Below are positions 16,437 through 25,214 of a DNA stretch of 64,000 nt, one piece after another; the first letter of the stretch is position 1, and each line of letters begins with the position of its first letter. A model generated the notes under the pieces. It saw only the letters and a list, made by a program, of their open reading frames with translations, searched no databases and was not told the origin of the DNA. The DNA lies in NCBI RefSeq assembly GCF_024746815.1, contig NZ_CP080528.1:930001-994000 (forward strand), read 5' to 3'. A program made the translations under genes and the position numbers. The DNA comes from Mesorhizobium sp. AR07. Its GTDB lineage: Bacteria > Pseudomonadota > Alphaproteobacteria > Rhizobiales > Rhizobiaceae.

Positions 16437-16693
16437 AATGAAAACCTTCGCCAGACGCCCCTCAGGCTTGCGGTTTTGCCAGCAGTTGGATGTGTGATCG
16501 TCGTCGATCTTGCTGAGAGCCGGTCAAGAGATCGGGAGCGCGGGCCCGGGCGCCGGCGGTGACCCGCTTGAGTCGTGGCTTGGACGGCGGAAACGTCTCC
16601 GAAACCGTTGGAAAATGCGTGGCGGCGGGTGGACAAGGGCGTAGCGATCGGCCTAGACGACGTTCGCAACTCCCTGAAATCCGCGAGAACACT

Positions 16694-17119
16694 ATGAGGC
16701 AGCAGAAGCGACCCTTTGTCGTCGAGATCAAACAGAAGCGTGGGCTCGTGAAGCGGCCACAGTCGATCTGGGGCGGCATCGACCTGGCCACCATCTCGAG
16801 CGAAGTCGCGGAAGCGAAGACGGAAGATGCGATCGCTGAAGCGACGCCGCAGCCGATTTTCCCTGGTGAAGATGTTCGTTCTGAGCCCATGCTCGCCATC
16901 GGTGAAGCAGAAAGCGACGTTAAGCACGTGATCACGCCCGACGCGGCGCTTCCCGAGCCGCCAACGGTTGAGGAAGCGCCGGTTCCAGAGGCATCGAATG
17001 CACCGGGTGGAGACAGACAGACCCGCAGGAAGAAGCGGTGGCAGGACGATGTGCCTTTGCCGCGAGGTGAACGATGGAAGCGGCGCCTACCATGGGTGCT
17101 ACGCCAGCGCCGGCGTTAG
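16694..17119 (+). CDS. conserved rhizobial hypothetical protein
   Basis: The protein is 141 residues from the ATG at 16694 (MRQQKRPFVVEIKQKRGLVK). It is basic at the N- and C-ends (RQTRRKKRW, RRLPWVLRQRRR) with an acidic, Pro-rich middle. No enzyme motif, signal peptide or membrane segment is visible. The frame is open upstream to 16559, but the basic start at 16694 looks like the real N-terminus. The function is unknown and it may be a mobile-element companion. Confidence 0.55.
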   Translation: MRQQKRPFVVEIKQKRGLVKRPQSIWGGIDLATISSEVAEAKTEDAIAEATPQPIFPGEDVRSEPMLAIGEAESDVKHVITPDAALPEPPTVEEAPVPEASNAPGGDRQTRRKKRWQDDVPLPRGERWKRRLPWVLRQRRR

Positions 17120-17234
17120 CGCCAGGATCGACTGCGTCAGGATTGAAGCTGCCTTTATCGAACTGCCTATGACAGGCCGCGAGTGCTACAATGAAATAAG
17201 GAAGGGCTTGAAGGGTACGGAAGGGGTTTGCCTA

Positions 17235-17785
17235 TCAGCCGCTCTGGGATTTTGGTGCGAGAATGAAATCGAAAACTGGCTCAGGCTGGCCAGGCATCGA
17301 CTCCCGCAAAACAGCCGGGGAAGTTATGGCCGCTTCGGCATATACTGCAAGCGCGGCAGGTTTCATTCTGAGTGCGGCCTCAAAGTCCCGGTTCGGCAAA
17401 TCCATCACCTGGCGAAAAAGCGCTGCAGCCCTTGCCGCATGGCGCGCGGCAGCGACCCGCTTTGCCTCGCGGATTTTCACCCCGGCCGCGCTAACAGAAT
17501 CAATCCCTTGAAGAGCAGGCGATCTGAGCGCTTTTTTTCGCAGCGTGCCAAATGGGCTCCCAAGCCTCGTGAGCTTCCCAGTAATACCGTCGTTGAAAAG
17601 GTCGATACCCCATCGAAACTCGTTTGAGCTGAGTGCTTCGTCAACGGCGACGGTCACCGGGTCGCTTTCGTACTGTGACCCAACGGGTCGCGCACAGGAT
17701 GCGGATGTTTGCCAGGCAGGTATGCGTAGCTCGGGAAATTCTTTTCGGGCAGCAAGCGAGAACGTGACCTAGACCCAGCAATCAT
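17235..17785 (-). pseudogene. DUF309-family gene broken by several frameshifts
   Basis: Read on the minus strand from the ATG at 17785, the pieces are YAYLPGKHPHPVRDPLGHS, then after a 1-base shift VDEALSSNEFRWGIDLFN. After another shift comes YYWEAHEAWEPIWHAA, and after a further shift AAGVKIREAKR. Together these are the hallmark order of DUF309 proteins. At least three frame changes separate them, so no functional protein is made. A shorter 5' fragment of the same gene family lies at 38686-38922, with similar DNA upstream. Confidence 0.8.
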
Positions 17786-17939
17786 GAAAGCCACGTGGAT
17801 GGCAATTCACATGGAATCTGATGGGATAGCTGCGCACGCCCGTTCCACAGGACCTATCTCCCGCGGCGCCCCCTCCGGTGTCGAAGACGGTCGAAAACCG
17901 CTGACAAACGACGACAAGAGCTGAAGCGCTGGAAAGAGC

Positions 17940-17993
17940 AAAGGCGGCCGCCCGCGCGCTCTTCAACTAGCGCTGTAGCGGGCGGCCGCCTTT
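17940..17993 (-). repeat. perfect 16-bp inverted repeat with 22-base loop
   Basis: AAAGGCGGCCGCCCGC (17940-17955) and its exact reverse complement at 17978-17993 could form a strong hairpin. It lacks a long T-run, and may act as a terminator or a boundary of the following IS21-type element. The flanking 17786-18278 otherwise shows no convincing gene. Confidence 0.7.
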
Positions 17994-18278
17994 GCGGCGC
18001 GGTGCTGATTACGTGAGGTTGAGAAGGCGGTAGACGCGGGGCACGTCTCCAGGCGCCCTGAGGCGGCTTTCGACGTACCCCGCCATGCGCCTGCCTTGTG
18101 GTATCTGCGGGTAATCAGCGCCGCAGAAACAATCCGGCGTAACACCGATCTCAACTGGCAAGTCCGGGCTCGGTGTCACGCTCCACTGACGGTGCGCGAC
18201 CTGCATTATCGCATTGTCAGCGCATTCCGTCGACCTTTTCCCCGAACTCCCAGCGGCGCTCCGAAAGGACCGTCGCGG

Positions 18279-18734
18279 ATGCTCACGGGCCGCTTCTTTC
18301 TGTGCGGCCGCTGCCGTTCGCAGGTAACGATCTGCCGCAGTTGCGACCGGGGACAGCGCTACTGCGGCCAGGACTGCGCCCGTGCTGCCCGCCGCGAGAG
18401 TGTGCGCGAGGCGGGGCGACGTTATCAGCGCAGCCGCCGTGGACGCCTGGCTCATGCGGTCCGGGCCCGACGATATCGGGCTCGGCACAATAAAGTGACG
18501 CATCATTCTCCACCTGCATCTCCTGTCGGTTCACTACTGGTCAGTCCCTCGAACGATGTCGTCGCTGCTTTTGCTGACGTCGTCGGGCGGGCGACGACAT
18601 CGGTCATGCCCACGCCGTGCTGTCGGCGCTGCGACTGTCGACTGTCGCCGTTCGTTCGCACCGGCTTCGTGCGTCGCCGGGGGCCTCGTTATGCCCGTGA
18701 AGCTGACTACGCAGACGGAGAGCCCGCATCATGA
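18279..18734 (+). CDS. cysteine-rich accessory protein of the IS21-type element
   Basis: The protein is 151 residues from the ATG at 18279. The N-terminus has closely spaced Cys pairs (FLCGRCRSQVTICRSCDRGQ, YCGQDC), a zinc-binding pattern. A basic helix (ARRESVREAGRRYQRSRRGR) and a Ser/Pro-rich tail follow. Its last bases overlap the start of the istA-like gene (ATGA). I recall similar small Cys-rich genes ahead of some IS21-type transposases in Proteobacteria; the role is unknown. Confidence 0.6.
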   Translation: MLTGRFFLCGRCRSQVTICRSCDRGQRYCGQDCARAARRESVREAGRRYQRSRRGRLAHAVRARRYRARHNKVTHHSPPASPVGSLLVSPSNDVVAAFADVVGRATTSVMPTPCCRRCDCRLSPFVRTGFVRRRGPRYAREADYADGEPAS

Positions 18735-20229
18735 CCATCAGCCCCGAACTGGAAGCGCAGATCCTGCGCCTGTATCACGCCGAGAAGTGGCGCTGCGGCA
18801 CAATCGCCAGGCAATTGCATGTCCATCACACGACGGTGCATCGCGTTCTGGCCCAGGCGGGATTGCCCCGGCACAAGCCGCTGCAGAGAGCCTCAATCAT
18901 TGAACCGTATCTTCCATTCATTGAGCAGACGCTGGAAAAGTTCCCCTCGCTGACCGCCAGCCGCCTTTATGCGATGGTGCGCGAGCGCGGCTACCGGGGC
19001 TTGCCGACGCACTTTCGGCACCTGGTTGCCCTGCACCGTCCCCGCAAGCGGCCGAGGCGTTCCTGCGGCTACGCACATTGCCGGGCGAGCAGGGACAGGT
19101 CGACTGGGCCCACTTCGGGCACATCGAGATCGGCAACGCCCGCCGGCCGCTCATGGCGTTCGTGATGGTGCTTTCCTACTCACGCGACATCTACCTGCGC
19201 TTCTTCCTCGACGCGCGCATGGAAAACTTCCTGCGCGGTCACGTCGGCGCGTTCAACACATGGTGCGGGCTGCCCAGGGTCCTGCTCTATGACAATCTCA
19301 AGAGTGCGGTGCTCGAGCGCCAGGGCGATGCGATCCGCTTCCATCCGACGCTGCTTGCCTTCGCCGGCTTCTATCGGTTCGAGCCACGTCCTGTCGCGGT
19401 TGCCCGGGGCAACGAAAAAGGCCGCGTCGAGCGCGCCATACGGCATATAAGGGAAGCATTCTTCATCGCCCGCAGGTTCACCGATCTCGACGATCTGAAT
19501 GCCCAGGCCGAACAGTGGTGCCGCAACCAGGCAGCCGACCGGCCATGCCCCGAGGACCGGACGATGACGGTCCGCCAGGCGTTTGCGCAAGAGCAGCCAC
19601 TGCTTCTGCCGCTGCCCGCCAACCCATACCCCGTCGAGGAGCAGGTCGCCGCCAAGGTTGGCAAAACGCCCTATGTGCGCTTCGACCTCAACGATTACTC
19701 GGTACCGCATGCTCATGTCCGGCGCACGCTCAGCGTGCGCGCCGATCTCGGCCTGGTCCGCGTCTTCGACGGCGCAAAGATGATCGCCAGTCACCGTCGC
19801 AGCTATGATCGTGACCAGCAGATCGAGGACCCTCAGCACCTCAAGGCTCTCGTCGCAATCAAGCGCGAGGCGCGCCAGCATCGCGGCCTCAACAGCCTGA
19901 CGCGCGCCGTGCCGGCCTGCCAGACCCTGATGATCCGGGCCGCCGAGCGTGGCTCCAATATCGGTGCGATCACAAACGCGATGCTGAAACTGCTTGACCT
20001 GTACGGCGCGCAGGAACTGCAGGCCGCCGTCGAGGAAGTTTTGCACGCCGGCGCCTCCCATTCGAGGTCGGTTCGCGACGTACTGGAACGCCGCCGGGTC
20101 GCCCGTGGTGCTCCGCCGCCGGTCGAAACGAGCCTGCCCGAACACGTGCGGCGCAAGGATACGACGGTACGCCCGCATCGCCTCGACAGCTACGACCAAC
20201 TGACCCTTGGAGGCAAAGATGATGAATAA
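18731..20229 (+). pseudogene. istA: IS21-family IstA transposase with a frameshift
   Basis: The N-terminal part (to about 19050) has the IS21 HTH (CGTIARQLHVHHTTVHRVLA). The catalytic core continues in another frame as QAAEAFLRLRTLPGEQGQVD then WAHFGHIEIG, with LLYDNLKSAV and NEKGRVERAI completing the DDE set. A single missing base near 19048-19055 separates the two. Unless the break is a sequencing error or is bypassed, no full IstA is made. The end overlaps istB, as is usual. Confidence 0.85.
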
Positions 20230-20995
20230 TCCCGACATCCTGCTCAACCGGGCCAAGGCGTTGCGCCTCAATGGCCTGATCACCCATTGGGACGAAATCG
20301 CTGACGCGGACTGGCTGGCCGCCGTCCTTCAATGGGAAGAAGAGGAGCGCTCCGACCGTTCGATGCGGCGACGCATGCGTGCCGCCAGGCTCGGCCACTT
20401 CAAGCAACTGTCCGATTATGACTGGCACTGGCCGCGCCGCATCGACCGCGCCGCCGTCGAGGATCTGATGACCCTGTCCTTCATGAACGATGCCGCCAAC
20501 ATCGTCTTTATCGGCCCCAACGGCGTCGGGAAATCGACACTTGCTCGCAATGTCGCTCACCAGGCGCTCATCTGCGGTCACACCGTCCTCTTCCGAACCG
20601 CCAGCGAGATGCTCGGCGAACTCGCCGCCCTCGACAGCGATGCAGCCTTGCGCCGACGGCTTCACCACTACGCCGCCGCCGACGTTCTTGCGATCGACGA
20701 GGTCGGGTATCTGTCCTACTCGAACCGTCATGCGGACCTGCTGTTCGAGCTCATCAGCCGGCGCTACGAAAAACGCTCAACCATCATCACCACCAACAGA
20801 CCCTTCGCTGATTGGTCGGAGGTCTTTCCCAATGCCGCCTGCGTCGTCAGCCTCGTCGACCGCCTCATGCACCGATCCGAGGTGATCTCCATCGAAGGCG
20901 ATTCCTATCGCTTCAAGGAAGCGGCCGAGCGATCAAAGGCACAGCGCGAAAAACGCACCAGCCGCTCCTCCGGCGAAAAGGTGCCCGCGGCATGA
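20219..20995 (+). CDS. istB: IS21-family helper ATPase IstB
   Basis: The protein is 258 residues of the DnaC-like AAA+ IstB family, with Walker A GPNGVGKST, Walker B VLAIDEVGYLSY and sensor TIITTNRPFADW. It helps IstA choose and capture the target. GGAGG lies six bases ahead of the ATG at 20219, which overlaps the istA end. It appears intact. Confidence 0.92.
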   Translation: MMNNPDILLNRAKALRLNGLITHWDEIADADWLAAVLQWEEEERSDRSMRRRMRAARLGHFKQLSDYDWHWPRRIDRAAVEDLMTLSFMNDAANIVFIGPNGVGKSTLARNVAHQALICGHTVLFRTASEMLGELAALDSDAALRRRLHHYAAADVLAIDEVGYLSYSNRHADLLFELISRRYEKRSTIITTNRPFADWSEVFPNAACVVSLVDRLMHRSEVISIEGDSYRFKEAAERSKAQREKRTSRSSGEKVPAA

Positions 20996-21213
20996 AACCA
21001 GATCCTCAACCGTCCGGCCTCAGTCGTGGAATCCACTTCCTCATCAATCCCGAATGGACACCCGAACAGGCGCTCGCTGTCTTCGAGCTCCTCAACGATC
21101 TCGCCGATAGCATCTGGTCGCACTACGGCGTCCAACTCCAGGAACTTATCCAGGAGCAGCAACGAACACCGACCAATCACAGCGATATCGAAAAAGCCCC
21201 GTCCTCGCTCTGA
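20992..21213 (+). CDS. small accessory ORF of the IS21-type element
   Basis: The protein is 73 residues (MKPDPQPSGLSRGIHFLINP …) starting four bases before the istB stop. It contains a helical segment (EQALAVFELLNDLADSIWSHY). I recall similar short proteins downstream of istB in related elements; the function is unknown. A strong terminator follows. Confidence 0.6.
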   Translation: MKPDPQPSGLSRGIHFLINPEWTPEQALAVFELLNDLADSIWSHYGVQLQELIQEQQRTPTNHSDIEKAPSSL

Positions 21214-21233
21214 AGCACACATCCTCGACACTC

Positions 21234-21259
21234 GGCGGCCTGCGAAGGCCGCCTTTTTG
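21234..21259 (+). terminator. rho-independent terminator after the IS21-type genes
   Basis: GGCGGCC, a six-base loop TGCGAA and GGCCGCC are followed by TTTTTGTT. Confidence 0.85.
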
Positions 21260-21487
21260 TTCCGTCCACAAGCACCAAACTCTTGTCGTCGTTTAGCCGC
21301 GCTTTTGAAAAGCCATCAACACCTGGCGCTTAAGCTGCGAGATCGAAGCGGTGACATGGTCAGCGAGCACGAAAAACTTGCGGCACGCACGTGGAGATCA
21401 AGTCGCAGTTTGGTCGATATACCTCCATCGCGCCCTATAGGAGTCGAGCAGGAATTTGGCCGCCAGGTAAGAGCAGCGCCGGGCCGG

Positions 21488-21874
21488 CTAGAGACGGCCG
21501 AAGTGACCTGAGCGACGAAGCTTCGCTAGCAGGATGCTGGCCGTTCCGGAGTGATCAAGCCTCGCTTGCTCACTCAGCGGAGACGCATTCCAGGCGGCCA
21601 ATTCTGCTACCAGAAGTGCGGTGTCTCCGTTTATCGATGCGCATCTAAGGTGTCCGTTCTTCTCCATCACTATTATCGCCGTGCCGGTTTCGCCATAGCC
21701 AATCGCAGCCATCCGCTGGACCCAGGTATCGCCGTCGACGCGAACATCGAACAGAACCGACCCTGCGGTTTTTTCTGCGGCGTCAGCCACACGATCACAG
21801 AAGGGTCGATTGAGGCCCTCGATATTCCCGAGTGACTGCTCAAACAGGGCCAATTCAACATGCTCCGCCACCAT
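21488..21874 (-). CDS. hypothetical protein
   Basis: The protein is 128 residues from the ATG at 21874 (MVAEHVELALFEQSLGNIEG). The composition looks protein-like: a helical N-terminus, then VLFDVRVDGDTWVQRMAAIG and an alternating strand segment (GTAIIVMEKNGHLRCASING). I do not recognise a family, and the ribosome site is weak. It could be a remnant. Confidence 0.35.
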   Translation of the reverse strand: MVAEHVELALFEQSLGNIEGLNRPFCDRVADAAEKTAGSVLFDVRVDGDTWVQRMAAIGYGETGTAIIVMEKNGHLRCASINGDTALLVAELAAWNASPLSEQARLDHSGTASILLAKLRRSGHFGRL

Positions 21875-22044
21875 GGCTGCGAGAGTGCGCGCCGGCTGGC
21901 GCAATCGGCAAGACGCCAACGCTGATTATCCACACACCAGCCGCCTACCCGGCCTTTTTTATAGTCAACAACAGGCGCGCCTCCGCGTAAGCACCGTCTT
22001 GCCGGCGACCGAGAGCAATAACCGCTCGACGTGCTCGAAATGGG

Positions 22045-22857
22045 TCAGGGCCCACGACAATCCCGTCGCGACACTGCGCGCGATCGCGGAAGCTCAGTCT
22101 CTCGGATCGGCAACAGGCAGATTGGTGCCCGCGGACATCTGGAAACACAGCGCGACACATCCTCGAGCGATTTTGCGACCAGCTCGCGGGCGTCTGGCGT
22201 CGAGACCAACCCGTAAATTGTGTATTGCAATATCTTCGTACGGGCCGTGGCAATGCGCCGTCTAGGGCGAATGCTCCGGACTTCCAAGCCTTTCTTGCCT
22301 TGCCCGCATTCGACAAACACCTTTTGTCCCTCCACCAGCACGCTGAGCCCTGAGCGGGTCAGGGTGCTGGCATGAACGAAGACGTCCTTCTCACCGTTGT
22401 CAGGGGCTTGGAAGCCGAAACCCTTTTCGGGTTTGTACCACTTGACCGTGCCCCCGCTCTCTAGCTGCGCACCCGTCTCGACCATGGTCCCTCCGGCGAC
22501 GCGCGTATGTGACGGAGTGTTCGCGATCTCATCGCCGATCTCCAGCACCTGCGCGACTTGATGACCTTTTGGACTTTTTTCGACCGTGACCTTCAGAAGC
22601 GTGCCCTCGGCAACATCTCGGCTTCGGGCCGCCTCCAACACTCGGACGTGCAGATAGGCCTCCGTGCCGTCCGACAGTTTGACGAAGCCAAAACCCTTGC
22701 TGACTGTGAACCACAATACCTCGGCGTCGACGGGGTGCACGGTCACGGTCGCCGGGCGCTGAAAGTAGCTTGGCTCGGAGGTCCGTTCCGAAAAGGAAAC
22801 GGGGTCATCGTCATGGCGATGCCCGCGTGGCTCGCGATGGTCTCGATAATTGCCCAT
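22045..22857 (-). CDS. protein with two cold-shock domains
   Basis: The protein is 270 residues from the ATG at 22857 (MGNYRDHREPRGH). The N-terminal low-complexity stretch is followed by two CSDs: WFTVSKGFGFVKLSDGTEAY (about residues 50-110) and TVKWYKPEKGFGFQAPDNGE (about 140-205), each with RNP-like aromatic motifs. Dual-CSD proteins are common in rhizobia and bind single-stranded RNA or DNA. The tail after EVRSIRPRRR (about 65 residues) is not CSD-like and may come from a frame change near the 3' end. ATGs at 22875 and 22863 are alternatives. Confidence 0.8.
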   Translation of the reverse strand: MGNYRDHREPRGHRHDDDPVSFSERTSEPSYFQRPATVTVHPVDAEVLWFTVSKGFGFVKLSDGTEAYLHVRVLEAARSRDVAEGTLLKVTVEKSPKGHQVAQVLEIGDEIANTPSHTRVAGGTMVETGAQLESGGTVKWYKPEKGFGFQAPDNGEKDVFVHASTLTRSGLSVLVEGQKVFVECGQGKKGLEVRSIRPRRRIATARTKILQYTIYGLVSTPDARELVAKSLEDVSRCVSRCPRAPICLLPIRETELPRSRAVSRRDCRGP

Positions 22858-23150
22858 GATCATCTCGACTGGCATGGATGGCGAACTACGCTACCGTCAA
22901 GACAATCTCAATCGGGCGACGCGTTTATGTCAAATGGCCGTGATGGCCGCAGCTGTGCCCAGCCTATCGGTCGAACCCTTTGAAACTAGATTCATTTCAC
23001 CTGAAACAATAGTGCCGGCGAGTCGATTTATTGACTCGCATAGGCTGTGCTGGAGTGCGCGTGCGATGATGGCGGCGCGGGCGAACTGGCAGGGCCTTCA
23101 AATTCGGAGAGGTTGCCGGCGCGTTGCGCCATGCGCGAAGCCAAGCTGTT

Positions 23151-25214
23151 GTCGTGTTGCCTCACGTAATTTTGTTACCGGCTGCCTCACCAAGAATGTT
23201 ACCCGCTCGCCAGACGTGTGGAATCTGAAGCGAGGTATGGCGCTAGGCTGCTGACCTCGCCGATGAGCCGCTGCACGGCTTGTTGTCGCCACGCCCTTAC
23301 TCGCTTCTGCAACGTGTGAAGCTGGCGCAAGCTGTATCGTCCGGGATAACGGACCTGGAACTCGACGAGAAGTTCAAGTGCGGTCTGATCTGGACGCTCT
23401 TCAAGGCACCGTGCCATCTCTTCCCAATGGTCCTTAAAGATGTCGGGACGTCGGCCGCGCGGATTGTCGTTGAGCCGACGATACGTCTTCGGCCCAACGA
23501 CAACACCGCGCGCGCGAGCCGCTCGGCGCCACAGATTGACCCGGCGGACGAGTGTTTTGTACTGCTTGCGGGTAAACCGACCTGGAAACTGGACGCACAG
23601 CTCCTCGAAGAGCTGCGCGGCGTTGATGTTGGGGAATTCCTCCAATCGGCGGCAAACGATCGGCCACACCATGCGGAGCGCCTGGACGCGGGCTTGGCCA
23701 GGCTCGGCGTAGACCGGCTTCGGCTTCTCCTGCATCTTCGCGGCTGTCGCGGCAGGAGTGGGTGGGATCACCGGTTTGAGCGCGGCGGTGGGAGCCGCAA
23801 TAAGGGTTTGTGTCGAGACCTTTTGTAGACTGCGCAGGTAACGCGGTTTGGCTTCGGTGGAGAACGTCGGACGGATTTCACCCGCATGCCAGGCACTCGA
23901 CAGGCTTGCTACGAACGCGGCCAGGTCGGGTGGTTCGGATGTCGTCGGTGGTGGTGTTTCGCCGTCAGCCAGGGCTGCGAGATAGGCCTGCACGGCTCGC
24001 ATCTCCTCCAGAAGCTTCAGTGGATCGAGGTCGGCGGCGATCTCGCGCAGCTTGCTCTTGGCGGCCATCGGGATACCCTCCGCCTGCAGGAGACGCTCGC
24101 AGGGCGTCTGCGGTGGATGATAGCGCTTGGCCACCTTCGCGCCGTCGCGCTGCTTGGCAGCCAGTTTGAACGACGGCTGGAAGAAGTTAACGAACAGCCT
24201 GGATGCCCCGTAGAGGCGCGTGATCGCCCTGGCCGCCGCCAAGCCTTCAAAGCGCCGATAACCCAAGAGCTTCCGTACAACGGCGCCATTTTTCTGCTCT
24301 ATCCACGCTTGGTCGTTCTTACGGTAAGGCCGCGAGCGAGTGAGTTCGATGCCGTGACCAAGGCAATATTCGATCAGCCTGTTGTTGACGAACTCGCTGC
24401 CATTATCCACATCCAGCGCTCTCAGGGCAAAGGGCAAGCCCATGCGGATGCGCTCGAGTGTCTCGACCACGAGGGTGCCTTCTCGGACCACGATGGGCGC
24501 GGCCTCCGTCCATCCGCTCGCGATATCGGTCAGAACCAGGCTGTGAACGTAGCTACCGCGGTTGGCCTCTCCGCAATGAGCAACCAGGTCCATTTCCATG
24601 CTGCCGGGAAGCGGCTCGTTCCAGTCGGCAAAGGTGCGCATTTTGATGCGCCGCCGCGGCTCTGGCACAACCCTTGGCGGCTTTTTCGTACGCATGTTGC
24701 GCCTTGGCATCTGGAGCAAGCGGTCGATCGTCGCGGCGCTCATCGACAGGACCTTGTGGTGTATCTCCTCCTCGAGCTTCAAATGCCCATTGCGTTCCAG
24801 CGCCGGCAATAGAATGGGCAGCAGTGCCTTGAGGCGCTTGCCGCAGACTCGATCTGAAGCTTCCCACAGCACGATCAAGGCGCCGCGCGCGGCCTCGTCA
24901 TAGAGCGACAGGCGTTGACGGATCTGGCGATGCTTCGGCTTCGGGTGGCTGTTCAGGACACGGATTGCGGACTTTTCGTGATACCCCGTCGCGGCGATGA
25001 ACTCCTCCAAGATCCGGCGCTTATCCTTGGTCGTCGCGGCCGCATAGCGATCCCTGACCGCATTGGCCAGTTCCATGCGCATGGCATGTGTCATCTTCGT
25101 CTTCATGGTGCCTCCCTGATGGTGAAGGCATCATGGCGACATGCGCCTTCACGAGTAACATTTTAGGTGAGGCAACGAACCCGCGCGGTAACATTTTCCT
25201 TGAGGCAATGCGAC
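23151..25214 (-). mobile_element. 2.06-kb insertion sequence with 7-bp target duplication
   Basis: AGCTGTT stands on both sides (23144-23150 and 25215-25221). The ends are inverted: GTCGTGTTGCCTCA on the left, and GTCGCATTGCCTCA read inward from the right. Each end carries two copies of a TGCCTCA…TGTTAC unit spaced about 30 bases apart, probably transposase binding sites. One transposase gene fills the interior. The IS family is not assigned here. Confidence 0.88.
23199..25106 (-). CDS. DDE integrase-type transposase
   Basis: The protein is 635 residues from the ATG at 25106. An N-terminal helical DNA-binding part is followed by an rve-type catalytic core: MEMDLVAHCG (first Asp), LDVDNGSEFVN (second Asp) and WIEQKNGAVVRKLLGYRRFE (Glu). 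A long C-terminal region contains two similar QFPGRFTRKQYKTLVRRV / RYPGRYSLRQLHTLQKRV repeats, possibly DNA-binding. It appears intact inside an element with clear ends and target repeats, so transposition may be recent. Confidence 0.9.
   Translation of the reverse strand: MKTKMTHAMRMELANAVRDRYAAATTKDKRRILEEFIAATGYHEKSAIRVLNSHPKPKHRQIRQRLSLYDEAARGALIVLWEASDRVCGKRLKALLPILLPALERNGHLKLEEEIHHKVLSMSAATIDRLLQMPRRNMRTKKPPRVVPEPRRRIKMRTFADWNEPLPGSMEMDLVAHCGEANRGSYVHSLVLTDIASGWTEAAPIVVREGTLVVETLERIRMGLPFALRALDVDNGSEFVNNRLIEYCLGHGIELTRSRPYRKNDQAWIEQKNGAVVRKLLGYRRFEGLAAARAITRLYGASRLFVNFFQPSFKLAAKQRDGAKVAKRYHPPQTPCERLLQAEGIPMAAKSKLREIAADLDPLKLLEEMRAVQAYLAALADGETPPPTTSEPPDLAAFVASLSSAWHAGEIRPTFSTEAKPRYLRSLQKVSTQTLIAAPTAALKPVIPPTPAATAAKMQEKPKPVYAEPGQARVQALRMVWPIVCRRLEEFPNINAAQLFEELCVQFPGRFTRKQYKTLVRRVNLWRRAARARGVVVGPKTYRRLNDNPRGRRPDIFKDHWEEMARCLEERPDQTALELLVEFQVRYPGRYSLRQLHTLQKRVRAWRQQAVQRLIGEVSSLAPYLASDSTRLASG

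Noticed and set aside
19180..20283. Long minus-strand open frame opposite istA
   Set aside because: Shadow of the IstA reading frame; no recognisable domain.
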